Positions 1-12,681 of a DNA stretch of 64,000 bases are shown here, one piece after another (position 1 is the stretch's first letter; every line of letters starts with the position of its first letter). Made by a program: the position numbers and the translations under genes. The notes under the pieces are model-generated. The model made no database searches, was not told the origin of the DNA, and was given only the letters and a program-made list of their open reading frames with translations. Origin of the DNA: Diaporthe sp. PMI_573 (taxonomy: Eukaryota > Ascomycota > Sordariomycetes > Diaporthales > Diaporthaceae); NCBI GenBank assembly GCA_021399435.1, contig JAJTUP010000100.1, forward strand, positions 124,001 through 188,000. The letters are read 5' to 3'.

Positions 1-1130
1 ATGTAAAGTCTAGGGTAACCCCTTACATGCAGCGCCTATACAAGCGTTTCCGTTTAACATACCTAATAAAGATAATTATACTAAGTTAAATAAATACTTA
101 AAATAGTAAATAAAGAATCTATTAAGAGGATTATAATACATTATAGTTAACTTAAAGACTACTAAACTAATGGTCTTTATTAATAGTTTTTTTACTAATA
201 ACTAAGACCTTAGCTCTTAAATTAGCTTTGTGATAATCCTTATTAATAAGAAAATATATAGTATAATATTATAGTATAAGCTCTGAGGAAACATTATATA
301 CTAGTCTTTTATAAAGTATAAAAAAGTTACTTAAAGTATTTTTACTTTTAAGATTTATGGAATAACTAATAGCTTTGATATAGAAATTGTTCTTTTATTA
401 ACTCTAAAACTAATTACTAACTAATTAGGTATTAATTAGATATCTCTAATAATCTATACAGATTTCTACTTGCTTTATAAGTATTTAGTAAAGCTAGGGA
501 CTATTAAGGAAAAGAGACTTATAATTAATATTATATCCCTTTACTAGGTATATAAATGACGAAAAATTGATAAGGTATAATAGATAAATAATAATAATAA
601 CTTTATGGATACTATAATAAAGGCATCACCAAATAAGGCTTTAAAACGCTTTGTTAATACTAATAAGATAATTATTTAGGTAGAGAGATATGTAGATTAA
701 AGTATGTAATAAAGTATAGGATGGATTATATAACTAGATATATACGATATAGAGGAAACCGCGTTTTTAGAGGAATTAGCCAAAAGTAGAAAACTACTAG
801 TGTGGAATAGGTAGTAGCAATAGCGATAGCTAAAGGCATTGGTTTGAAGTAAACTGCTATAGCTAGTTACTTCTAGCTAGCCAGCTATGGATAGCTGCTT
901 AGTTATCCTAGGCAGCTAATTAGTAACAAGGATGCTTAGACCAACTACTAGCCTATGTATATTGTAGATTAGTCAGCCTTCTAGCTATACCCTACTTAGG
1001 TGCTTTACTACCTATAAAGGGGTTAGCCAGAAGTATAATAAATACACTAGATAGACCTACCAAATTAAAGCTATCAAGTAGCTACTTTAGTAACCCCTTT
1101 AAGTATACTTAATTACATACCTAACTAATA
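1..1130 (+). mobile_element. Copia LTR retrotransposon copy A, 3' end (RNase H + 3' LTR), RIP-mutated
   Basis: This stretch aligns base for base with 10270-11349, apart from transition differences. Read through the RIP stops, the part before the LTR gives the end of a fungal Ty1/Copia polyprotein. It includes the RNase H tail with a DNxVDTxTKA-like motif and the closing xVEGYVD-like end. The LTR follows at 705-1130. No frame is open, and the stops are TAA/TAG at positions expected to be Gln or Trp codons. The internal region upstream lies outside the window. The element is dead; its orientation is plus. Confidence 0.85.
705..1130 (+). repeat. Copia copy A 3' LTR (426 bp)
   Basis: It starts TGTAATAAAG and ends CTAACTAATA. 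The partner LTR at 10924-11349 has exactly the same length and starts TGTAATGAAG and ends CCAACCAACA. Nearly all visible differences are C-to-T or G-to-A, with copy A the more damaged. The two copies diverge immediately after their last base, which fixes the boundary. Confidence 0.85.
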
Positions 1131-3210
1131 CTGATTAGTAATTACTTGGTAATCTCTGATAGAAAGATATTAAAAGAGGTAGACCTTGTTATTAATATTT
1201 TATACTTTAGTATACGACTAAGCAGGATGGTATCTACGCTATAATCTTTACCAGGCTAGTATACTAATATTTAATATACTTTCTACTAACTAGTGATAAT
1301 TAGCCTTTAGATAACCCAACTCCTCTTAGTAAAAGAAGGATTTAGGACCTATTAGTATATTCCATCATATAAGAAAACACTGTTAAGATTATTATAAATA
1401 CCTACTATAATAATTACATTAATAAAAGCCCTTAAAAGTACTGTTTTAAGGCTACATTGCCTATTTATACCACCAAGAACCTTACTAAATAAATGTGTAA
1501 ATCGATAAAAGCTCTTAGAAACACTCTTTTTCGAGGCTAAAAGAACCCTCTACTAACTATTTGACAATTATCCTACCCCTTTAAATGTTGCTATGGTATG
1601 TATGGTAACTATAACTGTAAGGGGGGCTAGTTAAGAAAATTTGAATAGTTACTATCTAAACGCTATACAAACTATTCACTTGGTCTTATAAACAGTACAT
1701 CCTTTTAGAGCCCCACACTATCTGTAAGGCAACTACCTTCGGAGCCCTACACTACTTATATAGTAACCTATTAGTGCCCTATACTTAAACATTATAAATA
1801 GTTACCTATAAATTAATTATTACTAAAAGGTTTACTATACTTAACTATTACCGAATAGTTATAGGTAAGTCTTTAGAATACTTTCCTATATTAAAGAGTG
1901 TACTATAATATGCTTTTATATTATTTTTCCATTACTTTTAACTAAAACTATTGTTATTTATACCCTTTAAACTACTACTTGCCCTTTTCTATTATTACTT
2001 ACCCTCTCTCTCTCTTACTATTGTTACCTATACTTAAATCATTATAATTACTCTTCTCTACAACAATTTTATACCCTCTCTTACGCCTTTCCTTTAGTCT
2101 ACTTTCTTATATACAAATAACAAAGGTTGCTATTATATGTATTTTATTTATAGTCTCTATACTTTGTCTCTATTATCTATATATTTTATTTTCTCTCCTA
2201 CCCTTTTATTTTTACTATTTTTTAATATTAAGAATAAGAAAAAGAGGAAAACTCTATATATAAGACTATGTAATAATACTTTTGTTTATTAAAGACCACT
2301 ACCTATAAATAAATAGTATACTTATGCTAGTTAGAAGTTATAGCTAGAAGAGTTTTAATACCCTCTATAGTAACTATATTAATAGTTTTTAATTATAATA
2401 GTAGAAAAGAATATACTAATTATTACTACTAACTTTCTTACCAAGAGCCTAGTAGTGAGTAAATATTGAGGAATAATTATTAAAAAGGAAATAAAGGTAG
2501 ATAGTATTATAAGCTAGTACTACTTGGTTATAAAAGCTAACTAGGAAAAGGTTAATCTACTACTAATAAAGATACTAGTTAATATTAAGAAGGTTAACGA
2601 GAAATAGGCCTTTATATATATCTTTAAGGTAATAGAGAGGATATATTAAATATACTATATTGATAATAGCTTCCTACTTAATACCTAGTCTTACTTTAAA
2701 GAGTAGACTACTAAGATAGTTAGCAAGGCTATTATTAGCTAGAAGAAAAAACTTTAAAATCTTACTTATTAATAAGGTATCTACCTTGGTTTATAAAGAA
2801 AATAAATTAGACTATAAATTAATACCTTCTTAACCTATAAGGAATACCTTACCTAGCTAACTAAAGAGCTTCTAGTATATACTATTTATTTTTAATTATA
2901 CTTTTATAGTACCTCTATAAGAGCTAGAGAGACTAAGGCTTAGACTTATAATAGCTTGATTTAACTTTTAGATCCTATACTAGATCTTATACTAGATCTT
3001 ATACTAGATCTTGTAGTAGAGATTATTAATGATAATAAAGTTGTTATAAAGACTAAAGAAGAAAACATTATCCCTTAACTATCATTATAACTACTAAGTT
3101 ATATATCTTAGCTAGTAAGACCTATATTTTAACTAGGTTAGGTAACTAGTACTATATTAGAGTTATAGTAAAATGCCGTATAGGCTTTACGATAAGTCTA
3201 ATAGCCAGAG
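1131..3210. other. RIP-degraded AT-rich DNA with one decayed unknown reading frame
   Basis: There is no intact gene here. From about 2455 to 3240 on the plus strand one frame can be read for roughly 260 codons interrupted almost only by TAA/TAG. That is what a RIP-damaged coding region looks like. The product is not one I recognise. It contains a 12-bp tandem repeat (2971-3013) encoding Leu-Asp-rich units and runs into the ACTACAAA repeat block. It is probably a transposon protein. I see nothing interpretable in 1131-2450. Confidence 0.5.
2971..3013 (+). repeat. 12-bp tandem repeat, about 3.5 copies
   Basis: The unit GATCYTATACTA is repeated head to tail inside the decayed reading frame. Confidence 0.8.
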
Positions 3211-3399
3211 TTCTAAAACTACACTAAAACTACAAACTACAATACTACAAAACTACATTACTACAAAACTACAAAACTACAAAACTACAAATGTATAAAA
3301 CTACAAACTACAAAACTACAAAACCTTTATACTACATTACTACATTTATACAGTATAAATGTAATAATGTAGTAGTACTACTACATTACTATAATTATA
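3211..3399 (+). repeat. ACTACAAA tandem block plus hairpin palindrome, left copy
   Basis: Irregular tandem copies of AAAACTAC / AACTAC lead into a 43-nt palindrome at 3331-3373 (two 21-nt arms around one A, with one RIP-like mismatch). The same arrangement occurs at about 6190-6310 in the same orientation. The Fot element begins at 3400. Confidence 0.75.
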
Positions 3400-5724
3400 A
3401 CGTGGTTCACCAGTCAGTGGGTCATACCAGTTAGTGGGACACTTTTGCTAACTTAACCAACTTTTGCCAACCCTAGCACCTACTAGGTACCAAAGGGTCA
3501 GTTAAAATTAGCACCAATTAGTACCAATTGCTTCAAATTCCTTATTTCTAATTAATTCAGTCAATTTAGAGAGGTTGGTACTACTGTAATACTAGTCTAA
3601 AGTAGACGACTTTTGGTAGGAAAATCGGCTTCCCCACCAAAATAAAGCATTTCAGCCATGTAGGATAAACCTTAATCTACACCAGCCAGACCAACTATTT
3701 AGGCAGTCTACCACAGACTACTTGAAAATATACTATTATTTACTCAGAATCTAAATAACTAGACTCTTCTACATCTTTCTTATAAGTTCTTGTATTATGC
3801 CTAGTCTTGCCGCAGTTGCCACATCATCATTTAGACGGTCTGCCGCGGACCGCCTTCTTGCCATTATTAGCTATTTTACTAGCTAGCCGCTTTCCCTTTT
3901 GTTTTTCTTCAATTATCACCTAGGAATCCTCAATACTAAGTGCCCCTCTAAGCTGGACCCGACTTCTTTTAGCCCTCCAGCACTTGGCAAGCCCAATATT
4001 AGCCTTCTTAAGGGTATAGACCCGATCATTTAAAAGAGTAATCTAATGCGCCATTGCTTATACACCCTTTGTAAACTTCTTAACTACCTGGATAATTGGT
4101 ATAGAAGAGCTGCCCTAGTGTGTAGATATCCTGCCCTTAATAAAACTTGATTACTAGATAGTCTGGTTGGCGTTAGATAGTGTTTGTAATTCCCATTTTG
4201 TTGGTGATATAGGGAGGGATTGTACTGGAGTTTGTAGGTAGACATCTAGTTTAGAAATCATAGAATCTAGGTTCCATGGAGAAATACTAGCCCCTCTAAA
4301 CCTAGATTTTATGTTTTCTTCTATAAAGACCTTATCGTGGGCTACCTTAAACGTAATAAAGAACTTAGACTTAATGATATAATTAATAGACGCCCGGATA
4401 AAGAGATTGATCTCATTACCATATACATACTTTAATAGCGAAAATAATGTAACATTTAATGGCTAAAGTAGATAAGATAAGTATAGGGGTATGCTGATAG
4501 AGATAATATTGTTATTATTATAGTACTACTCAAATTCTGCTAATACATGGCTCTCGTGTCTATCTAGGATAAGTATTCGGTACTTGTCCTTTATCTACTT
4601 AATTGTGTGCTTGTTAAAGTGCTGAATCCATTCTAGACTAGTCTTGTTATCTATCCACTTATTAAGAGTAGGCTTGATAATCCAGCTTAGTAGAAAGCCA
4701 GACTCTATAGTCTAGTTAGCAAGGTGGTAGGTACCTTGGACAATTATAAACAGTAGGATACACCAGCCCTTTACATTAATACACTTAATAGCTATTACCT
4801 ATTCCCGGTTTCTAGGCTGTATAGATTTGGCCTTTCCCTGTCTATCAGTATGTGTAATAACCATTACTATAGTTATTACGCCTATTATGAAGCCTGTCTC
4901 ATTAAAGTTATACAAGTCGTTATCTATAATCCTATACTTGGCCATTATGTTGTAGAGTAGCCGGAACCAGTTTCTAATAATCTCTAGATCTTTGTAGAGG
5001 GCCCTCTAGTAGTTATAAGGCTAAGAGAATCTTGTTTTTAAGCTTAGTTGTGTATCTATAAAGCGTCGTGCCTAGTTCTTGCTAACCAGCTTGTTATCAC
5101 GCGATGCCAGTAGGAGGTTGGCTATATCTTCTATACTAGAAAGTCGCATTGGAAATCCTTGTGCATCTTGCTCAATAATATATTGAACAAGCGTTTGCTC
5201 TTCGATTTGGTCAAGTTTATAGTAGTTAATGTGTAATTTATCACGGTTGTGTTGGTTGTTTATCTTCCTGAAGAGCGTACTTCTAGGGACGTTGAAGATA
5301 TATGTAGCCTGGTGTATACTTAAGGGTTTCTTTTGATTTTTTTTGGAGTTCTTAATTGCCTAAAGTGCTAGTTGGACTTTCTGTTCTTTTGGGTAGATTG
5401 GTATAGTGGTTGTTGATTTCTAGCGTGTTAGATATTTAAGTAGGTAGAGTGATGCGAGATTGACGCGAAAAATGGAGACGCGATTTGCACTAAAAACAAA
5501 GCCGCCTACTAAAACTTTAAACTTTCAGACTGGTACTGTAATACCACCATACCTCTAAATTGACCGAATCAATTGAAAATAAGGAATTTGAAGCAGTTGG
5601 TACTAATTGGTGCCAATTTTAACTGACCCTTTGGTACCTGGTGGGTGCTGGGGTTGGTAAAAGTTGGTTAAGTTAGTAAAAGTGTCCCACTGACTGGTAT
5701 GACCTACTGACTGGTGAACCACGT
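3400..5724 (-). mobile_element. Fot/pogo-type (Tc1-mariner) DNA transposon, RIP-inactivated
   Basis: The element begins ACGTGGTTCACC and ends with its complement. Long imperfect terminal inverted repeats of about 200 bp cover 3400-3600 and 5520-5724. TA flanks both ends (3398-3399 and 5725-5726), matching the TA target duplication of this superfamily. On the minus strand a decayed transposase frame can be followed from about 5400 to 4200. It shows an N-terminal helix-turn-helix region, a CENPB-type domain, and DDE-domain landmarks: a NETGF motif, then LILDRHESH, then a QPLNV-like motif, in the order seen in Fot1/pogo transposases. In-frame stops are TAA/TAG at Gln or Trp positions. It is less AT-rich than its flanks, so it probably arrived later. 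Confidence 0.85.
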
Positions 5725-6189
5725 TATAGTTATAATAAAAGAAATATATAAAAAAATAAAGATTAATAAGTTAATAAATAAATATATTAATAAGTTAATA
5801 TTTTATTTATTCTTATTTTAAATTTAAATTAAAAATATTTAGTATATAGATTAAAAGAAATAAATAATAAATATTATATAGACTTTTTATAAAATATTAG
5901 TATATTTTACTATTTATAGGTTATTTTTATTATAATTATATACTTTAGTTAAACTTATATATATTTAATATATTGTCTTTTATTAATATTTTGCTTAAAA
6001 TAGGGTTAGGTAGCTAAATATATTTTTAAAAGTTTTATCTATAGTTTAAAGATATTTTATAGCTTGAGTCTTTAAGTTATATTTATAAAACTTATATGGC
6101 TTTATAGAGACAAATTAGCTCTATAATATATATTATTTATAATTCTTTTTATTTATATAACTTGTATATATGTATAAAATTTGTAGTTT
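5725..6189. other. AT-rich DNA with no recognisable feature
   Basis: Extremely AT-rich, almost without C or G-containing dinucleotides. No reading frame or repeat was recognised. Confidence 0.5.
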
Positions 6190-6310
6190 TATACAAAAAC
6201 TACAAACTACAAAACTACAAAACTACAAACTACAAAACTACAAAACCCTTCAACTACATTACTACATTTATACAGTATAAATGTAGTAATGTAGTAGTAT
6301 TACTATAATG
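6190..6310 (+). repeat. ACTACAAA tandem block plus perfect 43-nt palindrome, right copy
   Basis: A direct repeat of the cassette at 3211-3399. Positions 6253-6295 form a perfect palindrome with 21-nt arms around a single A, so the DNA or an RNA copy could form a strong hairpin. Confidence 0.8.
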
Positions 6311-9300
6311 TATCAAATTTTGTCACAACTCTGCTAATAGCTATTAGCAAAGTTTTTATTAGACTAGTAATAGTTACGAGAAACATCATGGCTATAGGAA
6401 TAGTAAGATACTACTTAGCTACTAGACTAGTAAGCTAATACCTAGTAATATAAGTAGCTTAATTAGATATTTCCTGGTATACTATATCTTACTAAAACCC
6501 TAAGACTATCCTTTATACCCCTAGATCTAGAAAATCCATACTATATACTCTTTTTGAGATATTAAGGGTATATTGATTTTAAACCTAACAAGATTACCTC
6601 TTTCTTTAAGGCCTAGGATTAAAGGCTAAAATAGACTAGAGATACCTATAATCTTCTTGATAATAAGGTCTACATTATATTCTTTATTATCTAGTCTTAT
6701 AACATTATTTTACTATAATTTTATATAATTCTTTCCTTAATTTTTACTAACTATGCTAAACTATACTAGATTATATATATTAGCCTAAGTATAGAATTCT
6801 TAAAAGCCTATAGAAGACTTAAATAATACTTTAATACTAATATTAATTACTAGTAGTACTATAATAATTAGATGATAGTAATATTTAAAACCTTTTATTA
6901 AGATAAAGATAATATTAACAAGAGCCCTTATAATATTCTAGTGCTATTTCTTGATAAATTATAGCTATACTAGCAAGTACTTAGCCTTAAGTACTAGGGT
7001 AACAAGATGCTTTGTATAATAGTACTATGTACCTACTCTAGAGTACCTGAATTTAAATATATATTCTTTATATTATAGGTACTATATAAATGTCTTTTTT
7101 AGGATCTATAATTATTACTTAAGCTAAGTATTAACTATATAATATTTTAATGATTTCTTTAAGAAGATAAGGTTAGTATAGATAACAAGATATACTATCT
7201 TAATCATTAGTATATAAATAATTAGTAATAAGGTTGTAGATTAGGCTTTTAAATATAATTTAGCTATAATGGCTTCTATAGTAATAATTACTACTATAGT
7301 AATAACTACTATTATAATAATAGCTACTACTGAGATAATAACTACTACTATAGCTATTATTAAAACGCTGCTTTATATATAATAAAAAAGGATGCTGGTC
7401 TTTAAACTATACCTTTAAAGAATGTTAGAAGGTATATAAGTAGTATCTCTTAATTTATAAAATTAAGGAGTATTTAATATCTAATATTAAATTTACTTCT
7501 TTTCTTACTAACTTTAAAGGACTTAACGTTGCTTTGAAAGATGTTTATAATAAGTATAAGGATGACCTAAATAGTTATAAGGAAGCTTAATAGCTTCTTA
7601 CTAATACTTTGTTTTTATACTTGCTTAGCTTTAATAATGTTAATAAGACTAATAATTTTGTTATCCTAGTAAGTTAATTTATACTAGAAGGAAGATATTC
7701 TTATAATAAATTTTAAGGTATTATTCCTAATACTAGTACTATATAATTTTTAACTATTAGTTATAAATAATATTTAGCTCTAAATTAAGAGAACCTCTCT
7801 ATTATTATAGATACTAGCTATATTAGTAAGGCTGTTGTTAAATTTAGAAAAAGATCCTATTTTATTTTAATTAATATAATAACTATAAAGATAACTATAG
7901 GGCTTATTACCTTTTATATTATAGAGGCTCTAATCCTATTTTTAATATATGTTTAAGATATAGATAAGCTAGGGGTCTATTTCTATAATATTACTGATAA
8001 ATTAGTATTATTATAGAATTTAGGCCTAGATATAACTATTTTAGTAACCTAGAAGTAGGGTTATCTATAGTTCTTTTTGGGAAGCTATAAGGTAGGTATG
8101 TTTTTTATAAAAATAAACTTTAATGACTTTATTAATAATTTAGTTACCTAGTGGCTAACTATCTTTATTATCTATTTAAGAATACTAGTTATAATCCTAA
8201 CCTTACTATATTTAAGGTTATTAGTAAATTTTGTTATTACTACTAGCTAAAGAGTACTACTTTAAGAAGGTTTAAGTTTAATCTAAGGGATAACCATGAC
8301 TTTAACTATAAGATTATTATTAATATTATATATTTTAATAGTAAGCTAGTACTATACGTTATAGACTTTAGAATGTCTTTTTAAGCTAGAAAGTTTCTAG
8401 TATTAATGTCTATAAAAGATACCTAGAAAGCCTTTTAAATAGTCTAGATAGATATATACTTAGGTCCTCCTAACTATCTTACTTATAATATTAGTACTAA
8501 CTTTACTTTAACTAAATTTTAAAACGAGGTAAAGATTATAGAGATTATATATAAATAGGTCCTAACGGAAGCCTACTAGTCTGTAGGTAAAATTAAATGT
8601 TATTATAGACTATTTTAATAAGTATTTAAGATCCTTTATATAGAATTAAGAGAAATCTTTTTAGAAGATACTATCCTTTAAATAGTAATAAAAGTTATAA
8701 ATAATATTGCTAGCCTAGATAGGCTAGTACCTATTCTGCTTATCTTTAGTACTTTTTTATAAATAAATATAGATTCGCTACCTATATTATTAATACTTAA
8801 GTATATTAAGGTAGTTATTAAGGTAATATAAGATCTTTAAAAGTATTATATTAAAAAGTAGATTACTAAAGCTTTTAGTATCTAAAACAGCCTAGATACT
8901 ACTAGTATACTAAATATACTACTATAGTTAGAAATACTTATATAGTAAGAAAAAGATAGCTAGTAAAGTTTATATAAGCTAATAGTAATTAATAAGTATA
9001 ATATAACTCTTAACTTACTAAATAGATTTATAAAGTTTAGGTTAATTATTATTTAGGAATACTTTTAGGATGATGAGAATCTTATACCTAAGTTTTTATT
9101 AGGTAATAGACTAGATACTAGTCTGTTACCTACTTTAGATAGTAGTAAGCCTAGAATAGATTTATTATCTATTTTAGAGACTAGCTAGCCTAAAGTAGGT
9201 CTATTACCTACTTTAGACTATGCTAGTACCCTAGCCCTACTATAAAGGAGAGGCCAACTTCTTAAATCTAAGAATAAGCCGAAGCTATCTATAACCTTCC

Positions 9301-11349
9301 TTACTTAGAAGGAAAAGGATAACTATACTTTATTATTAAAACTTTATTAAGATAGTATAATTATAGCTATTAGTAAACTATTTAAAGTATTAGATATTAA
9401 AGAGATTAATAATCTTATTACTTAAGGTATCTTTTAATTTAAATAATTTAACTTAAAGATTTATAGCACCCTTTAGCTATTTAACTCTTAAATAGTATAG
9501 GAGATAAAGAAAAAGACTAAAGTTTCTTATAAAAAGTCTTACTTAATTATTTAGGGGTATAGTAATAAGGATAAGAGGAATATTTTTATATAGTTACCTA
9601 TAATTTAATAGGCTAGTTAATAACTTCTTATTATTATAATATCTAGACTAATTAAGTTTATTAGTACTAGTATTAAACTATATAATATAATATAGATATA
9701 TTTATAATTAAAGTTAGAGCTATTTTATAAGATTTTAGCCTAGCTCTTTTTTAAAATACAAGCCTAGTACCTAGCTAGTATAATTATAAAAGTAGTAAAG
9801 CCTTTTTATAAAATTACTAAAGCTAGAGTTTATTAATAGACTACTTATTATCATTATTACTATAAATAACTATAAATATAAACCTTAATATTTAATCTAT
9901 ATTTTCTAGTATTTATTAGTGGAAAGAATAAATTTACTATTATAAGTATATAGATAGATAATATTTTACTATTAGATATATTAAAGTTTTTAGCTTTTAA
10001 AGATAAGAAAATTATTAAGATAGAGCTATAATGTAAGCTAAAAGAGAAGCTATTGCTAAAAAAGGTGCTTGATTTTAATAGTAATAAGCTAATGATAATT
10101 CTAGAAAGAGCTATTTACTTTTAATAGAAGGGTTAAGGTAAGAAGATTATAATAATTAATTTAAAATTATATAATTTTACTTAGAAGTATCTTAAGTAAT
10201 ATATTTATAATACTTACCTTGCCTTAATTTATTAACTTAAGGCTTTATTTAACTTATTAGTTACTACCTAAGCCTAAATACCTAATAAAGATAATTATAC
10301 TAAGTTAAATAAATGCTTAAAATAATAAATAAAGAATTTATTAAGAGGATTATAATATATTATAGTTAACTTAAAGACTACTAAACTAATAGTCTTTATT
10401 AATAGTTCTTTTATTAATAACTAAGACCTTAGCTCTTAAATTAGCTTTATAATAATCCTTATTAATAAAGAAGTAGATAGTATAATATTATAGTATAAGC
10501 TTTAAGGAAACATTATATACTAGTTTTCTATAAAGTATAAGAAAGTTACTTAAAGTATTCTTACTTTTAAGATCTATGGAATGATTAATAGCTTTGATAC
10601 AGAAATCGTTTTTTTATTAACTTTAAAACTAATTACTAACTAATTAGGTATTAATTAGATACCTCTGGTAATCTATATAGATTTCTACTTACTTTATGAG
10701 TATTTAGTAAAGCTGGGGACTATTAAGGAAAAGAGACTTATGATTAACATTATATCCCTTTACTAGGTATATAAATGATGAAAAATCGATAAGGTATAAT
10801 GGATAAATAGTAATGATAACCTTGTAGATACCATGATAAAGGCATTACTAAATAAGGCTTTAGAATACTTTATTAATACTAATAAGGTGATTATTTAGGT
10901 AGAGGGATACGTAGACTGAAGTATGTAATGAAGTACGGGATGGATCACGTGACTAGATATGTATGATACGGAGGAAACCGCGTTTTTAGAGGAATTGGCT
11001 AAAAGTAGAAAACTGCTAGTGTGGAATGGGTGGTAGCAATAGCGATGGCTGAAGGCGTCGGTCCGAAGCGGACCGCTGTAGCTGGCTACTTCTAGCTGGC
11101 CGGCTACGGATGGCTGCTTAGTTATTCTAGGCAGCCAATTAGCAGCAAGGATGCTTGGACTGACTGCTGGCCTATGCATACCATAGATTAGTCAGCCTTC
11201 TGGCTGCACCCTACTTGGGCGCTTCGCCGCCTACAAAGGGGTCAGCTAGAAGTACAACAAACATACCAGACAGACCTACCGAATTGAAGCTATTAAGTAG
11301 CCACTTTGGTAACCCCTTCGAGTATACTCGATTACGTGCCCAACCAACA
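6311..11349 (+). mobile_element. Copia LTR retrotransposon copy B, near full-length internal region + 3' LTR, RIP-mutated
   Basis: Reading through TAA/TAG as former Gln codons gives the Ty1/Copia order on the plus strand. A gag zinc-knuckle-like stretch (GCWSLNYTF-like) lies near 7390-7430. Integrase near 8290-8640 shows a DIYLGPPN motif and a conserved GKIKCYYR-like motif. Reverse transcriptase lies about 9350-10150, and RNase H about 10250-10920 ends just before the LTR. No 5' LTR was found, so the left boundary is a guess at the edge of the hairpin cassette. RIP damage declines toward the right end. No functional protein remains. Confidence 0.85.
10924..11349 (+). repeat. Copia copy B 3' LTR (426 bp)
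   Basis: It starts TGTAATGAAG and ends CCAACCAACA. It is the less damaged partner of 705-1130. It contains a perfect 7-bp-arm hairpin (CGGTCCG AAG CGGACCG, about 11059-11075) that RIP has destroyed in copy A. Confidence 0.85.
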
Positions 11350-12681
11350 CAAGTAATACTTTGTAATATACTAATTACACCAAAAGCTCCCCAAACTAGT
11401 CACGGTATAGGTCACATTCTCCCGCAAGGAAGGTATATCCTCCTCAAACCTCTTGAGAAAACTGCGCACATAGGCTTTGCAAAGGGCTCGGGACTAGATC
11501 GCCCGACTCTAGGTCTACACCCTCTTGTCCCGTCTAGACATGTTGCGCGAGGTTTGGACAATGTCTGCAGGGGCTACTACCACGCGCTGCTAGCTGGGAG
11601 GCATTGCGCGTCTAAGGGCCTCGGCAGGCGCGTACGACTGTATGAACTCGCCGGTAGAGGAAGTCAGTTCCTTCAGGGTTCGAGGTACTTTCGGGGGTCT
11701 GCTCCGGTCCAGCTCGCCCAGCGACGCGGCGACGCTTGCTGCCACCTCGCGACGAGTTCGAGAGGTCTACGGGGTAGTAGCGGGCTGCTTACTAGCTACC
11801 TTCGAGGACTTGCCTTGAGTTGTGGTTAAGGTATTGCTCTGTTTGGAGGAGGACGGCTCTAAAGAGGAAGAGATGGTTAGAGGATTCGTGATAGGGCTGG
11901 CGTGATTACTACTAAACCCCTCGGGACTTAAACTTAATGAGTTAGGGAACTCTGTAAACGGGTTACTCTGACCTTATGGGAAGGACGACCGCAAGTAGTA
12001 TAAAGAGCTACCTTTGCTGGTAGAATCGACGGAAGGAGAACGAAAGTAAATGGGGGCTAGAGGCCCAAGGCTAGAAGCGCTCGCCGAAGAAGACCGGGAA
12101 TGATCGCGAGACCCCTCTGAAGAGGAAGGCGACGCCTTACCTGGTAGTAAGGGCGAGAAGCCCTTGAACAAGCTAGACGAGCGAGACATGATGAAGGTAT
12201 TGAGAAGTAATCGTGAAAACTACTCGAAGTAGTAGATAGAAGAAGGGCCACGGCGACGACTTTAAGAAGTAGTGAAGTGTAGGTTGGAGAGAGAGAGAGG
12301 TCAAAAGCAGCCTGAAGGGCGAGCTATTTGAACTACGCTGCCTGGCCCGTGCGGTGCCGAAAAGGTTGTATATGGGTTCAGAATGTTCCGTGAGTTACCG
12401 GAGGTAGTGACTGGAAGGTGCCTATGAAAGCTGTACGAAAGCCGTGGTTGACGGCCCGGGGACGGGCCTCCGGGGGGAAGGCACAATTGTAACGGCCGGG
12501 CGGAAGCCACGCGGAAGCCCCGGTGTGGCCCCGGCGAAGGCCCTTCTAAAAAGGGACCCGAAGCCCCCACGTCTCAGACTTGAGGGGGGCAAGAATCAGT
12601 CTTGCACCAGACCTATACCTAATATACGTGTTGGCCTTCCCAGTTCGCCGGACCATCGTGCCTAGTGCAGAGCCCATTACA
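11350..12681 (-). mobile_element. Truncated second Gypsy-like element (LTR plus gag-like N-terminal region)
   Basis: On the minus strand an LTR-like unit (12681 to 12488) is followed by a leader and then a Ser/Arg/Pro-rich gag-like frame. The frame begins near 12189 (product starting MSRSSSLFKGF) and carries few stops. Downstream it contains a stretch rich in LKELTSSTGEF- and RRAMPPSQQ-type sequence. It is cut off exactly where the Copia LTR ends (11349/11350). GC content is much higher than in the Copia elements, so RIP has been light. I call it Gypsy-like from layout and gag character only, because no pol region remains. Confidence 0.5.
12488..12681 (-). repeat. LTR-like unit (194 bp) with TGTAA...TTACA ends
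   Basis: Plus-strand ends are TGTAACGGCC and GCCCATTACA, a typical inverted TG...CA terminus. The right end falls precisely where the integrase frame of the neighbouring Gypsy element is broken. No matching 5-bp duplication was found. Confidence 0.6.

Noticed and set aside
11215..11829. 204-codon plus-strand frame
   Set aside because: It crosses the Copia LTR boundary into the antisense side of a gag-like fragment; no protein character of its own.
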